Assembly: GCA_013288625.1 (NCBI GenBank)
Contig: JABDBN010000004.1
Span: 1-60,971, forward strand
From: Alphaproteobacteria bacterium
GTDB lineage: Bacteria; Pseudomonadota; Alphaproteobacteria; Rickettsiales; Midichloriaceae
Direction of reading: 5' to 3'
Length of the DNA: 60,971 bases
The notes below the pieces were generated by a model. The model worked only from the letters and a program-made list of their open reading frames with translations, did no database searches and was not told where the DNA came from. How positions within the stretch are numbered: the stretch's first letter is position 1; each line of letters opens with the position of its first letter. Position numbers and translations under genes: made by a program. This document shows positions 34,973 to 44,169 of the stretch, piece by piece.

Positions 34973-35849
34973 CGACGAAGAGCTAAACCTTGACATTATG
35001 AAAGAGTATTTTGAAGAGGCGAATTTTGAGTCAATCAATGCTCATGATGGAGTTGAGGCTTTGGAAGCCTTGAAAACGAATGATAGTATAAATGTAATTG
35101 TGCTTGATCGCATGATGCCGAATATGGATGGCATGGAATTCATCAAGCATTTCAAGGAAATGAAAAATTTCCGCGACATACCAATTATCATGCAAACCGC
35201 AGCTACCGCCAGCCACCAGGTAGCTGAAGGCATTAAAGCCGGCGTATACTATTACTTGAGCAAACCTTATACAAAAGAGGTATTTCTTGCCATAATTAGA
35301 GCCGCAAATGATGATGCTCGCAGAAAAAATCAATTAAGGGCTGAGATTAAAGAATATGGTCAAGGTATGGTAATGCTTCGGTCAGGAGATTTTAACTTTA
35401 GAACCCTCGAAGAAGCAAAGGCACTAGCGATTTTAGTTGGTAGCAGCCTTCCTGATCCAGAAACCATGATTGTTGGGCTTACCGAGCTTTTAGTAAATGC
35501 AGTAGAGCACGGCAACTTAGGTATTACCTATAAGGAGAAGGGGCAGCTTAAAATGCAAAAGTGCTGGGAAGATGAGGTGACTCGCAGGCTTAAATTACCT
35601 GATAACCAAAATAAAATTGCTACTCTTCATGTTGAGAAGAATAACTCAGAAATTTCAATTAAGATAACTGATCAGGGAACGGGTTTTGATTACTCAAATT
35701 TTCTTAACTTTGATCCTAAAAGACTGTCGGATCCTAATGGGCGCGGAATTATGATGACTATGAATTCAGGGTTTACTTCCGTAAAATACCTGGACAAAGG
35801 AAATATAGTTGAGTGCCGAATTAAGCTCCCAGAAGCTAAAACTGCTTAG
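34932..35849 (+). CDS. Response regulator: REC receiver fused to RsbW-type HATPase
   Basis: A 305-residue protein. The receiver has Asp14/Asp15, phospho-acceptor Asp59 (VLDRMMPNMDG), Thr in QTAAT and Lys111 (YLSKPY). The C-terminal half is a GHKL ATPase of the RsbW/SpoIIAB type: N-box ELLVNAVEHGNLG (about 185-197), ITDQGTGFD (245-253) and NGRGIMMTM (269-277). There is no DNA-binding or phosphatase domain. Output may be by phosphorylation of, or binding to, another protein rather than by transcription. It starts within the kinase gene (ATG 34932 or 34941). No STAS partner is adjacent. Confidence 0.88.
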   Translation: MKNMLQKLKVLAVDDEELNLDIMKEYFEEANFESINAHDGVEALEALKTNDSINVIVLDRMMPNMDGMEFIKHFKEMKNFRDIPIIMQTAATASHQVAEGIKAGVYYYLSKPYTKEVFLAIIRAANDDARRKNQLRAEIKEYGQGMVMLRSGDFNFRTLEEAKALAILVGSSLPDPETMIVGLTELLVNAVEHGNLGITYKEKGQLKMQKCWEDEVTRRLKLPDNQNKIATLHVEKNNSEISIKITDQGTGFDYSNFLNFDPKRLSDPNGRGIMMTMNSGFTSVKYLDKGNIVECRIKLPEAKTA

Positions 35850-35875
35850 AATTTAAAGCGAAGATTCAAGAAAGA

Positions 35876-35899
35876 TAGGGTGTGCTTTAACACACCCTA
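35876..35899. terminator. Hairpin between convergent genes, likely terminator
   Basis: A perfect 9-bp stem (TAGGGTGTG / CACACCCTA) with a 6-nt loop lies between the response regulator and the converging small gene. Read on the - strand it is followed by TCTTTCTT, so it best fits termination of the - strand small-protein transcript; it may work in both directions. Confidence 0.6.
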
Positions 35900-35908
35900 G
35901 TAATGAAA

Positions 35909-36328
35909 TTAAACTTCTTCATGTACTGCAGCAGGAGCTTGCAATGTGCTGTGAAGTTGATAAAAATCATCACCTAACATGTGATAACTTTGGCCATATA
36001 CTGGATTTATTGCTGTTAACGCTGCTTCAGTATCGCCGGCTTGAGAAGAGAAAACTGCTCGCACTGAATCGACTTCAGCTTGGTTTCCAAGGGATGCCAA
36101 ATGTTTATATTGATCGGTTTCAGCAAAGTTTGAAAATTGACTTTGTAAATGAAGCACCATTAGGTTGGTAAGAGGGGCTTTAACATCGTCTGAAGTTTGA
36201 TCTCCCAAACCTGAAACCATTGCGACAAAGTTACTAAATTGAACTTCAGCAGGTTGATCTTTGTTGGCTTCATTAGAAGCTTTAAAGGAATCAAGTATAG
36301 CTTGAAGTTGCATTTGATTTTCTGACAT
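35909..36328 (-). CDS. Small acidic hypothetical protein, paralog A
   Basis: A 139-residue protein I do not recognise. It is predicted helical and acidic, without signal peptide or membrane segment. It is a paralog of the next gene upstream (36410-36862). Shared positions are QFxxFxAxVxxL near the N-terminus, FxxFAETxQxxxL in the middle, the G(D/N)TEA and VYxQ(S/A) segments, and a C-terminal P-A-x-VH(D/E)EV. AGAGGT 5 nt before ATG gives a good start. It lies next to the two-component genes, with which it converges. Function unknown. Confidence 0.8.
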   Translation of the reverse strand: MSENQMQLQAILDSFKASNEANKDQPAEVQFSNFVAMVSGLGDQTSDDVKAPLTNLMVLHLQSQFSNFAETDQYKHLASLGNQAEVDSVRAVFSSQAGDTEAALTAINPVYGQSYHMLGDDFYQLHSTLQAPAAVHEEV

Positions 36329-36409
36329 AAGTACCTCTTTAAATATTATATAATTGTGTTAGTAACATAATAACTATATTAAATATTAACGTTTGAGACA
36401 ACTATTAAC

Positions 36410-36862
36410 TTAGACTTCATCATGAACTTTAGCAGGAGTCTGATGCAACGGTTCAGCATGATCATGATTATGGTTTTGTGACTCAACGATTTCTTGAACA
36501 TGTTCATTGAAGAAGGAGAAGGCCTGTGAATATACAGATCCAACAGATACAAAGGCCTTATAATTAGCTTCAGTATTCCCAGAATGAGCAAACTGTAAAG
36601 TCTTTAGCGTCTCCGCATCTGCATGTTTAGTGAGTGTTCTGAATTGTTCTGTTTCTGCAAAATCGGGAAAATGTTTAGCCATATTAAAGGCATTAAGATT
36701 TGCGACTGGGAGATAATTAGCTTCATTCTCTATTTTTAGATTGGCTACCCAAGCGAGAAACCCGTTAAACTGGGCAACTCTGGGTGCTCCCATAGTGCTT
36801 TGCAAGATATCAACATATGAATACATGATATCTTTAAGTTCTGTAACCTGGTCTTTTGACAT
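36410..36862 (-). CDS. Small acidic hypothetical protein, paralog B with His-rich tail
   Basis: A 150-residue unrecognised protein, tandem paralog of 35909-36328. ATG 36862 is set by a strong AGGAGG 4-5 nt upstream; the frame is open further to 36964 but that extension is not needed. It has the same core pattern as paralog A (QFNGFLAWVANL, FPDFAETEQF, SGNTEA). It adds a His-rich stretch ESQNHNHDHAEPLHQ before the shared VHDEV end, which could bind metal. The 81-bp gap between the pair carries separate translation signals, so both are probably expressed in one message. Confidence 0.8.
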   Translation of the reverse strand: MSKDQVTELKDIMYSYVDILQSTMGAPRVAQFNGFLAWVANLKIENEANYLPVANLNAFNMAKHFPDFAETEQFRTLTKHADAETLKTLQFAHSGNTEANYKAFVSVGSVYSQAFSFFNEHVQEIVESQNHNHDHAEPLHQTPAKVHDEV

Positions 36863-37001
36863 AGTGCCTCCTGCAAATATTGTGTAATTGTAATAAACTA
36901 TCGGGTAACGATACGAATTATTAGCATTTTTTGCAACTATAAACATTGCGTTTAGGCTAAGCACTGTGTAAAAATGCTATGAAATAATTTCAATAACGTT
37001 T

Positions 37002-37739
37002 ATGCAGCCAGCCAGCAAAATATTTGATCGCTCACTTTACAAACTCCATCACGCCCGCTCGCTTTCGGGAAGTAATCAGCTTATGCGTGAGATTGAAGAG
37101 AGTATTGGCGAGCGCGCTGCTATTTTTAAAAATGATTATGAGAGTGCTTTATTCTATAACTGTCCTGGCTTTGATAGCAGTAAGCTTAAGGTGAAGAACG
37201 CAGAGTGTCACAACATGCAGTCGCTTGACGAAGAGAACATTGGCAGCCTTAAGAAACAGTATGACCTGATAGTGTCAACACTTTCACTTCATTTAATTAA
37301 TGATATACCGGCGGTATTGGCAGAGTATCGCAAATTATTGGCTCAGGGCGGAGTATTCTTCGCAACTATATATGGTGGGCGCACCCTAAGAGAATTGCGA
37401 CAGGCGTTTGCAACCATAGACAGCAAACATTTATCGGGCACTTCCCCGAGAATATTCCCCATGATCGATATCCGGGATGCGGCAGCGCTAATTCAGCGCG
37501 CCGGTTTTAGAAATCCGGTAGCTGATACTGAGTGCATCTCACTTGAATTCGCCGATGTCTTTAAGCTCATGCATTTTGTCAAAGCTATGGGGCACTCGAA
37601 CTGCCTATATATGCGCGACAAAAGATGTCCGCCTAAGCAATATTTTAATCTGGTTGATCAGGAATATAAAAATAGCTTTGCCTCAGGTGATGGGGTCAAA
37701 GCTACTTTTGAAATAATTACAATAACTGGACAGGCTTAA
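37002..37739 (+). CDS. BioC/NDUFAF5-like methyltransferase-fold protein
   Basis: A 245-residue class I methyltransferase-fold protein. The N-terminal FDRSLYKLHHARS fits the BioC/NDUFAF5 group (FDRxLxxxxRxR). The YDLIVSTLSLHLINDIP segment and post-motif LLAQGGVFFATIYGG are also typical. The glycine-rich AdoMet-binding loop expected near residues 47-56 is degenerate (ALFYNCPGFD). NDUFAF5 assists complex I assembly, and nuoJKLMN lie 1.1 kb away. A role in complex I assembly is therefore attractive, but biotin synthesis (birA is also near) is an alternative. It has a short tail-to-tail overlap with the next gene. Confidence 0.75.
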   Translation: MQPASKIFDRSLYKLHHARSLSGSNQLMREIEESIGERAAIFKNDYESALFYNCPGFDSSKLKVKNAECHNMQSLDEENIGSLKKQYDLIVSTLSLHLINDIPAVLAEYRKLLAQGGVFFATIYGGRTLRELRQAFATIDSKHLSGTSPRIFPMIDIRDAAALIQRAGFRNPVADTECISLEFADVFKLMHFVKAMGHSNCLYMRDKRCPPKQYFNLVDQEYKNSFASGDGVKATFEIITITGQA

Positions 37740-38083
37740 AGGTCGGTATTGTCTGGTATGACAATACTCGAACATAAAACAATTCCCTTGCCATTGAATT
37801 CGGATAAACAATAATCCTGAACTTTTTCACCAACCGCATCAATTCTGCCGATAGTTACATCTTTAATTTGCTCATAAGATGTAACCGGTTGTGAAGTCGC
37901 AGCAAAGCAAAGCTTAATATTAGCATCATTCAGCTTTTTAAAACAGCTTTCCACACGTTCATGTTTATCACCGTCTAACTGCCTCAGTTTATCTTTGACA
38001 TTATCGTGTACATTGTCAAAACCATCACCAACTTTATCAGTAGCTTCCTTAACTTTCTTTTTGATATTTTTTACAAAACCCAT
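37736..38083 (-). CDS. Hypothetical protein with amphipathic N-terminal helix
   Basis: A 115-residue protein that I do not recognise. Residues 1-45 are a highly charged amphipathic helix (FVKNIKKKVKEATDKV, then DNVHDNVKDKL), reminiscent of lipid- or membrane-surface-binding helices. The rest contains three Cys. ATG 38083 has GGAG 6 nt upstream; a longer frame begins at 38095. It overlaps the methyltransferase stop in tail-to-tail fashion and follows birA on the same strand by 68 bp. No function can be assigned. Confidence 0.65.
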   Translation of the reverse strand: MGFVKNIKKKVKEATDKVGDGFDNVHDNVKDKLRQLDGDKHERVESCFKKLNDANIKLCFAATSQPVTSYEQIKDVTIGRIDAVGEKVQDYCLSEFNGKGIVLCSSIVIPDNTDL

Positions 38084-38151
38084 GGTGTGCTCCATAATAA
38101 TTTAATTATGCACTGATTATACCATATAACCTGGGGTCTGCAAAAGAATAT

Positions 38152-38865
38152 TTATGCGAAGTACATCTCGCCGGCGTCAACTTCCCGTGTACCGGTAGGG
38201 GTTTGTACTATGAGCTTGCCTTCTGTGGATATATCCTTAAAAAGGCCGGAGATCTCCTCCTTGGGAAATTTGATAGTTATCTCTTCACCCAGACCCTTGC
38301 AATGTTGCAGCCATTGATTTCTAATCGGCGTCAACCCGCTGGCCTTCCAACTGTTGTACTGGTGTTTAAAATTATCCAGCAATTGAGCCAAGAATTCTGG
38401 CAGGTTAGGAACTGAGGTAAAATCAGCCAATGAGCAGGCGTTTAATTTCTCGAGTTCAGCAGACTTAACCAGGTTGGCACCTAGTCCAATAAATGCGACA
38501 TTACCCACTTTTTCTATCAGAATGCCGCCGATTTTCTTTCCATCAATCAGAATGTCATTTACCCATTTTAGTTCGGTCTTAGAATTGGGCACATATTTAG
38601 AAATAGTATCGCGAAGTGCGACTCCAGCAACGTAGGACAACTGAGCAAAATTTGCGCTATTCCCACCTGGTGTAAGAATGATAGATATAGCAAGATTACC
38701 TTTGCCACCGATCCACGGACGCTTCTGTCGGCCATAACCTCTGACCTGATTCATCGCGCTAATCACTTCTCCATGCTTAGCATGCCCGGTGCCCATAAGT
38801 GTACGAGCATATTCCTGAGTGGAAGGCAGCTCATCAAATTGTTGGATAGTATAAGATTCAATCAT
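38152..38865 (-). CDS. birA: biotin-[acetyl-CoA-carboxylase] ligase
   Basis: Attaches biotin to acetyl-CoA carboxylase and related carriers. The roughly 237 residues comprise only the ligase, without the N-terminal DNA-binding domain of bifunctional BirA. The biotinyl-AMP loop is GYGRQKRPW, followed by GNLAISIIL, and the catalytic LKWVNDILIDGKKIGGILIE is complete. ATG 38865 is preferred because AGGATTG lies upstream and the start then abuts the nuoN stop. The longer frame from 38892 overlaps nuoN. It is last in the - strand nuoJKLMN-birA run. Confidence 0.93.
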   Translation of the reverse strand: MIESYTIQQFDELPSTQEYARTLMGTGHAKHGEVISAMNQVRGYGRQKRPWIGGKGNLAISIILTPGGNSANFAQLSYVAGVALRDTISKYVPNSKTELKWVNDILIDGKKIGGILIEKVGNVAFIGLGANLVKSAELEKLNACSLADFTSVPNLPEFLAQLLDNFKHQYNSWKASGLTPIRNQWLQHCKGLGEEITIKFPKEEISGLFKDISTEGKLIVQTPTGTREVDAGEMYFA

Positions 38866-38866
38866 A

Positions 38867-40336
38867 TCAGACAATCCTAATAAATAACTCAACAGTACTT
38901 CTTGCTATATCAAAGAGTGATGTAGGGAAGATAAAGTAAATGAGATTAATAACAACGCCAACGGCAGCAATGCTGGTTAAAATTATTGAAAAAGGCTTAT
39001 CCAGCGCTACTGCATTGCCTTCAAAATACATAATTTTAATCACGTTTAGATAGTAGTAGGCTGCAATTATACTTGCAATCACAAAAATCACGGCGGTAAT
39101 ATATAAGCTGTTTGCAACCAGAGCCTGCAATACGACAAACTTAGCGAAGAACCCAGCAAGCGGGGGTACACCAGCCATAGAAAACATAATTACCGCGATG
39201 GCAAAAGCCATATAAGGGTGATTTGTTGCCAGCCCATTTAATTCATAAATATTTTCAACCTCTTCGCCATCCCTTCTCAGCATTAAAATGCAGGCAAATA
39301 TGGTAAGGGTCATAGTAACGTAGATCCCAAGATAGATCAGGGCGCTGCTTATACCGCTTTCTTCACCGGAAGCAAACCCAGATAAAGCAAAGCCCATATG
39401 GCCTATCGAACTGTAGGCAAGCAACCGTTTGAAATTCTTTTGAACTATGGCGCCCAGGCTACCTATCAGCATCGAAGCCAAAGCGATAAAGATCACAATT
39501 TGCTGCCATTGATTTGCTGCACCAAAGAATGGGTCAAATAAAAGGCGACCAAATAAAGTAAACGATGCTACCTTTGGGGCGGTTGCAAAAAATGATGTTA
39601 CTATTGTTGGTGATCCCTGATAGACATCCGGTGTCCACATGTGAAATGGAACTGCAGAAATCTTAAAGCAGAAGGAAGTAATGATGAAGATGATGCCAAA
39701 TAAAAGCGCCGGGTCAATCCGATTGTCCACCGCCTGGAAAATGCCATCGAAAGAAAGCTGCCCGGTAAAGCCATAAATTAAAGACGCTCCAAATAAGTAA
39801 AGACACGACGATAGCGAGCCTAGAATGAAATACTTCATTCCCGCTTCAGTAGATATCGAATCATCACGCTTGGATGCCGCAAGAATATAAAGCGGCAAAC
39901 TCATAATTTCCATGCTTACATAAAGTGATATAAGCGAAGTGCAACCAACCATCAACATCATTCCTGCAATTGAAAGCAAAGCAAGTATCGGCACCTCAAA
40001 ATCCTTTTCTTTTTGGAAAGTTGCTTTGGCGTACATCATAAGAATAATCACTATACCGCTCGCCAAAATTAAGATGCGACTAAATATTGAATAACGATCG
40101 ACGCTGAGCATGGAATTAAAAATCACTTCGCGAGTAGCATTCTCTTCATGGAAAAAATTGAAGGCTTGAAAGAAAAGGATTATTAAGGCAAAAGATGCAG
40201 TGATAAAGCAAAGGAAAATCGCAGCTTTATGTTGTTGAGTTTTACAAAATGACACTGTCAAAAGCACAAACATTGAACCTAAGATCAGATAGAGCTCGGG
40301 CGAGATTAGATTCAAGTCGTTAAAAATATTTATCAT
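38867..40336 (-). CDS. nuoN: NADH-quinone oxidoreductase subunit N
   Basis: Antiporter-like membrane subunit of complex I, with about fourteen helices in 489 residues. Signatures are MEIMSLPLYILAA, the conserved Lys segment AGMKYFILGSLSSCLYLFG, FKISAVPFHMWTPDVYQGSPT and NFKRLLAYSSIGHMGF. It follows nuoM by 9 bp and is the last nuo gene of this block. Confidence 0.96.
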   Translation of the reverse strand: MINIFNDLNLISPELYLILGSMFVLLTVSFCKTQQHKAAIFLCFITASFALIILFFQAFNFFHEENATREVIFNSMLSVDRYSIFSRILILASGIVIILMMYAKATFQKEKDFEVPILALLSIAGMMLMVGCTSLISLYVSMEIMSLPLYILAASKRDDSISTEAGMKYFILGSLSSCLYLFGASLIYGFTGQLSFDGIFQAVDNRIDPALLFGIIFIITSFCFKISAVPFHMWTPDVYQGSPTIVTSFFATAPKVASFTLFGRLLFDPFFGAANQWQQIVIFIALASMLIGSLGAIVQKNFKRLLAYSSIGHMGFALSGFASGEESGISSALIYLGIYVTMTLTIFACILMLRRDGEEVENIYELNGLATNHPYMAFAIAVIMFSMAGVPPLAGFFAKFVVLQALVANSLYITAVIFVIASIIAAYYYLNVIKIMYFEGNAVALDKPFSIILTSIAAVGVVINLIYFIFPTSLFDIARSTVELFIRIV

Positions 40337-40345
40337 ATAAACTAT

Positions 40346-41878
40346 CTACTCATTATCAATGATGATTAAACTTGAAATAACTTCATCGGGCTCACTCTGT
40401 GCAATATAAACATCTTCAACTTGTTTTACAGCCACATGAACGCTATTTAAAATGCTATTGGGATAAATACCTAAAAGTATGACCAAGGCAGTGATAGGCC
40501 AAAAAGAAATCTGTTCGATTTTATTTAAGTCTTCAATATCGTTAAGTTTGGGATTCACAATCTTGCCGTACATTATCCGTGCATATAACCAAAGCATATA
40601 TGTTGCTCCAAGCACGATGCCAGTTGCGACTAGTGCACCGAGCAGCTTATTATATTTAAACACCCCAACCAAAGCCATAAATTCGCCTACAAAACCAGAA
40701 GTTGCCGGTAATCCTACGGCTGCGAGCATAAACACCATAAAATGGAAGGCATATTTCGGCATCCGGTTTGTGAGACCATTAAAAAAAGCAATTTCTTTGG
40801 TATGCATCCGATCATAAACAACTCCCACGCAAAGGAAAAGCGCTCCAGAAATCAACCCATGGCTAACCATTTGAAATATCGCGCCTTCAATACCTATGAG
40901 AGTAAATGAAAATAAACCTGCAGTGACAAAGCCCATATGGGCAATCGAAGAATAAGCTATAAGCTTCTTCATATCTTCCTGCATTAAGGCAACAAGAGAA
41001 GTATAGATTACCGCGATGATACTTAGCCACATCATGAAATTGGCAAAAAAGAGAGACGCATCAGGCAGTAACGGCAAAGAAAGTCTGAGCAACCCATATC
41101 CTCCTAGCTTCAAGAGTACGCCTGCTAGGATGACTGATCCAGCAGTAGGAGCCTGGACGTGAGCATCGGGAAGCCAGGTATGCAGCGGCCACATAGGAAC
41201 TTTGACGGCAAATGAAGCGAGAAATGCCAACCATAACCACTTCTGCACTTCCAGAGAAAAGCTCGGAGCAAGCTCCCTGAGCAGGATCATATCAGTTGTA
41301 CCCAATTGGTAGTAGATATAGATGATGCCGATCAGCAGAAAAACCGACCCGGCAAAGGTGTAAAGAAAGAACTTGAATGCTGCATAAACCCGATCTTTAC
41401 CGCCCCATATACCAATAATAAGGTACATAGGGATGAGCACAGATTCAAAGAAGAGGTAAAACAACAGAAAATCAAGGGCGCAAAAAACTCCAAGAATCAG
41501 GGTCTCCATAATAAGGAAGAAAACCATGTACTCCCGCACCCGATGAGTAATCGAATGCCAGCTGGAAATAATGCAAATAGGCATGAGAAAAGTGGTGAGA
41601 AGGATGAAAAGGATAGAAAGCCCGTCTACCCCTAAGTAATAGTAAATATTATAGCCGTCAATCCACTCGCTGCGCTCAGCAAATTGAATACCTGATACCG
41701 CTTCGTCAAAGTTATGCCATAGCGCAAGTGAAAGTATGAAAGTGATAATAGTAGTAATCAGTGCAATAATTCTTGATCGGCTTTCTATAACCGCAAGTTT
41801 TTTATAAGGAAGAGTAAGTATGAGTAATGCTCCCATCAGGGGCAAAAAGATTAAATATGACAAAATGGGAAAATTCAT
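40346..41878 (-). CDS. nuoM: NADH-quinone oxidoreductase subunit M
   Basis: Proton-pumping antiporter-like subunit of complex I, 510 residues with about fourteen helices. Key segments are FFESVLIPMYLIIGIWGG (essential Glu), FFLYTFAGSVFLL, PLHTWLPDAHVQAPTAGSVI and KLIAYSSIAHMGFV. It sits 14 bp after nuoL in the - strand block. It continues to a hydrophilic acidic C-terminus (about 20 residues) with no assigned role. Confidence 0.97.
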   Translation of the reverse strand: MNFPILSYLIFLPLMGALLILTLPYKKLAVIESRSRIIALITTIITFILSLALWHNFDEAVSGIQFAERSEWIDGYNIYYYLGVDGLSILFILLTTFLMPICIISSWHSITHRVREYMVFFLIMETLILGVFCALDFLLFYLFFESVLIPMYLIIGIWGGKDRVYAAFKFFLYTFAGSVFLLIGIIYIYYQLGTTDMILLRELAPSFSLEVQKWLWLAFLASFAVKVPMWPLHTWLPDAHVQAPTAGSVILAGVLLKLGGYGLLRLSLPLLPDASLFFANFMMWLSIIAVIYTSLVALMQEDMKKLIAYSSIAHMGFVTAGLFSFTLIGIEGAIFQMVSHGLISGALFLCVGVVYDRMHTKEIAFFNGLTNRMPKYAFHFMVFMLAAVGLPATSGFVGEFMALVGVFKYNKLLGALVATGIVLGATYMLWLYARIMYGKIVNPKLNDIEDLNKIEQISFWPITALVILLGIYPNSILNSVHVAVKQVEDVYIAQSEPDEVISSLIIIDNE

Positions 41879-41892
41879 TACCTTACCTTATA

Positions 41893-43842
41893 TTATTTCA
41901 TCAATAACAACGCCCAGCTCAAAATGCACAGCAATCCAAATAGCATTACAAATGCATAATGATATATAAATCCGCTTTGCACAATACTGACAGCGCGCGC
42001 CATAAGAGCTGATAAAGATGCCATCCCGTTAGGCATACCATCAATAAATACCATATCGGCTTTGCGCCAGCAAAACCTACCCAACCGCTTGGAAAATCTT
42101 ACCAATATCAGGTCATAAAACTCATCAAAATACCATTTATTAAGTAGAATATTATATAATTTTTGAGTCTTGCTATATACAAACTGTGGCAAAGTTGGCT
42201 TAAACATGTACATCGTGTATGCGATTAAAATGCCACTCAGCCCGGCAATCAATGGTGAAAGTGTAACCCACTCAGGTACATGGTGTATAGCATCAAGTGC
42301 ATTATGTTGGGATAAAGTATGTAACACGCCACTCCAGAACGGGGATTCATATTCAACCATACCAAAGTAATGATAGCCGATATAACCTGAGATAATTGAA
42401 CCCGCTGCGAGTAAAAACAGAGGAATGGTCATGTTCAGTGGGGACTCATGCACATGATCCATAACTTCCTGAGAAGCTCTCGGGTTGCCATGAAACGTAA
42501 GAATTATTAGTCTCCAGGAATAAAAAGCGGTAAAGAGTGCTGCACATAATCCCATCCAGTATGCGACATGCCCGCACAAAGTATCAGATGCATAGGCAGC
42601 CTCAAGGATTATATCTTTAGAAAAATAACCAGCAAAGGGATAAATCCCAGCAAGAGCAAGCGACCCTATCCACATTACGCCATAGGTAAAGGGTATTTTT
42701 TTCCATAAACCCCCCATCTTGCGAATATCCTGTTCATCGCTCAGTGCATGGATCACACTACCTGCACCCAAGAAAAGCAGGGCTTTGAAGAAAGCGTGTG
42801 TGGTCAAATGAAATATGCCAGCAGAATACGCCGATACACCGCAGGCAAAAAACATATAGCCCAGCTGGCTACATGTTGAATAGGCTATGATGCGCTTAAT
42901 GTCATTTTGTACCAGCGCAATACTGGCGGCAAATAGTGCCGTTACTGCACCAACCAGAGTCACTACTCCAAGTGCTACTTCAGAATATTCAAATAAATGC
43001 GAGCACCGGGCAACCATAAACACTCCTGCGGTCACCATAGTAGCCGCATGGATGAGAGCAGAAACCGGAGTCGGGCCTTCCATAGCATCCGGCAACCAGG
43101 TGTGTAAACCGATCTGCGCGGATTTACCCATAGCGCCCATAAATAAAAGCAGGCAAATCATAGTAATCACATTGACCTCTGTGCCAAAAAACGGAACGAA
43201 TTGATCTTTATATGTGGCCACACTTTCAAACACGGTTTCGTATTCAATTGAACCGAAGGTCCAGTATAGAAGAAAGATGCCGAGAGCAAAGCCGAAGTCG
43301 CCAACGCGGTTAACCAGAAAAGCCTTAATAGCGGCAGCGTTAGCGGTTGGCTTTTTAAACCAAAAGCCAATGAGCAGATAAGAGCAAAGCCCCACGCCTT
43401 CCCAACCAAAGAAAAGCTGGGCAAAGTTATCTGCGCTCACCAGCATAAGCATACAGAAGGTAAACAGGGAAAGATAAGACATAAAGCGAGGTTTAAACTC
43501 ATCATGCCCCATATAGCCCACAGAATAAACATGAACCAGCGCTGAAACCGTGGTTACTACTAGGAACATCACAGCGGTCAGGGAGTCGACAAATATCGTC
43601 CAGTTAGCAACAAAGGTCCCAGTGGAAAACCAGTTGAGCAACTTGATATGTATTGATTGCGAGTGGAATATGACCTGGTGAAATATATAGTACGAAAAGA
43701 GCGCAGATAAGCACACCAAAGTGCAGGTTATCACCTGGGCCGGCCTGTCGCCTATAAATCTAGTAGTAAGGCCAACGATTGCAGCGGCAACCAGCGGCAT
43801 AAAAACCAAAAGCAGGGCGATGTTATCTAAAGACTGCAACAT
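41893..43842 (-). CDS. nuoL: NADH-quinone oxidoreductase subunit L
   Basis: Distal proton-pumping subunit of complex I, 649 residues. It has the antiporter core (FFGWEGVGLCSYLLIGFWF, QIGLHTWLPDAMEGPTPVSALIHAATMV, KRIIAYSTCSQLGYMFFACG) and the C-terminal extension that forms the lateral helix HL. It starts 6 bp after the end of nuoK and precedes nuoM, the usual order. Confidence 0.97.
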   Translation of the reverse strand: MLQSLDNIALLLVFMPLVAAAIVGLTTRFIGDRPAQVITCTLVCLSALFSYYIFHQVIFHSQSIHIKLLNWFSTGTFVANWTIFVDSLTAVMFLVVTTVSALVHVYSVGYMGHDEFKPRFMSYLSLFTFCMLMLVSADNFAQLFFGWEGVGLCSYLLIGFWFKKPTANAAAIKAFLVNRVGDFGFALGIFLLYWTFGSIEYETVFESVATYKDQFVPFFGTEVNVITMICLLLFMGAMGKSAQIGLHTWLPDAMEGPTPVSALIHAATMVTAGVFMVARCSHLFEYSEVALGVVTLVGAVTALFAASIALVQNDIKRIIAYSTCSQLGYMFFACGVSAYSAGIFHLTTHAFFKALLFLGAGSVIHALSDEQDIRKMGGLWKKIPFTYGVMWIGSLALAGIYPFAGYFSKDIILEAAYASDTLCGHVAYWMGLCAALFTAFYSWRLIILTFHGNPRASQEVMDHVHESPLNMTIPLFLLAAGSIISGYIGYHYFGMVEYESPFWSGVLHTLSQHNALDAIHHVPEWVTLSPLIAGLSGILIAYTMYMFKPTLPQFVYSKTQKLYNILLNKWYFDEFYDLILVRFSKRLGRFCWRKADMVFIDGMPNGMASLSALMARAVSIVQSGFIYHYAFVMLFGLLCILSWALLLMK

Positions 43843-43848
43843 GTGTTT

Positions 43849-44169
43849 TTACCCCTTCAATTTGTTTATTTCAGAGATATCAATGGTCTTACTATTGCGG
43901 TAGTAGACTACCAGTATGGCAAGGCCGATAGCAGCTTCTGCTGCAGCCACCGTCAGTATGGCGATAGTGAAAATCTGACCGCCGAGATCTTTGAGATGAA
44001 TTGAGAATGAAACAAAGTTGAGGTTGACGGCAAGAAGCATAAGTTCAATCGACATCAGAATTGTGATCACGCTTTTGCGGTTGATAAACAGCCCACAGGC
44101 TCCAATGGTGAAAAGCAAAGTGCCCAGCACCAGAAAATGAAATAAAGAAATGTTCCCTACTAACATCAT
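43849..44169 (-). CDS. nuoK: NADH-quinone oxidoreductase subunit K
   Basis: A small three-helix complex I membrane subunit of about 106 residues, homologous to MrpC/ND4L. The conserved Glu in [15 protein letters not shown] and that in [13 protein letters not shown] are present. The start overlaps the nuoJ stop (ATG followed by another ATG), indicating coupled translation. Confidence 0.95.
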   Translation of the reverse strand: MMLVGNISLFHFLVLGTLLFTIGACGLFINRKSVITILMSIELMLLAVNLNFVSFSIHLKDLGGQIFTIAILTVAAAEAAIGLAILVVYYRNSKTIDISEINKLKG

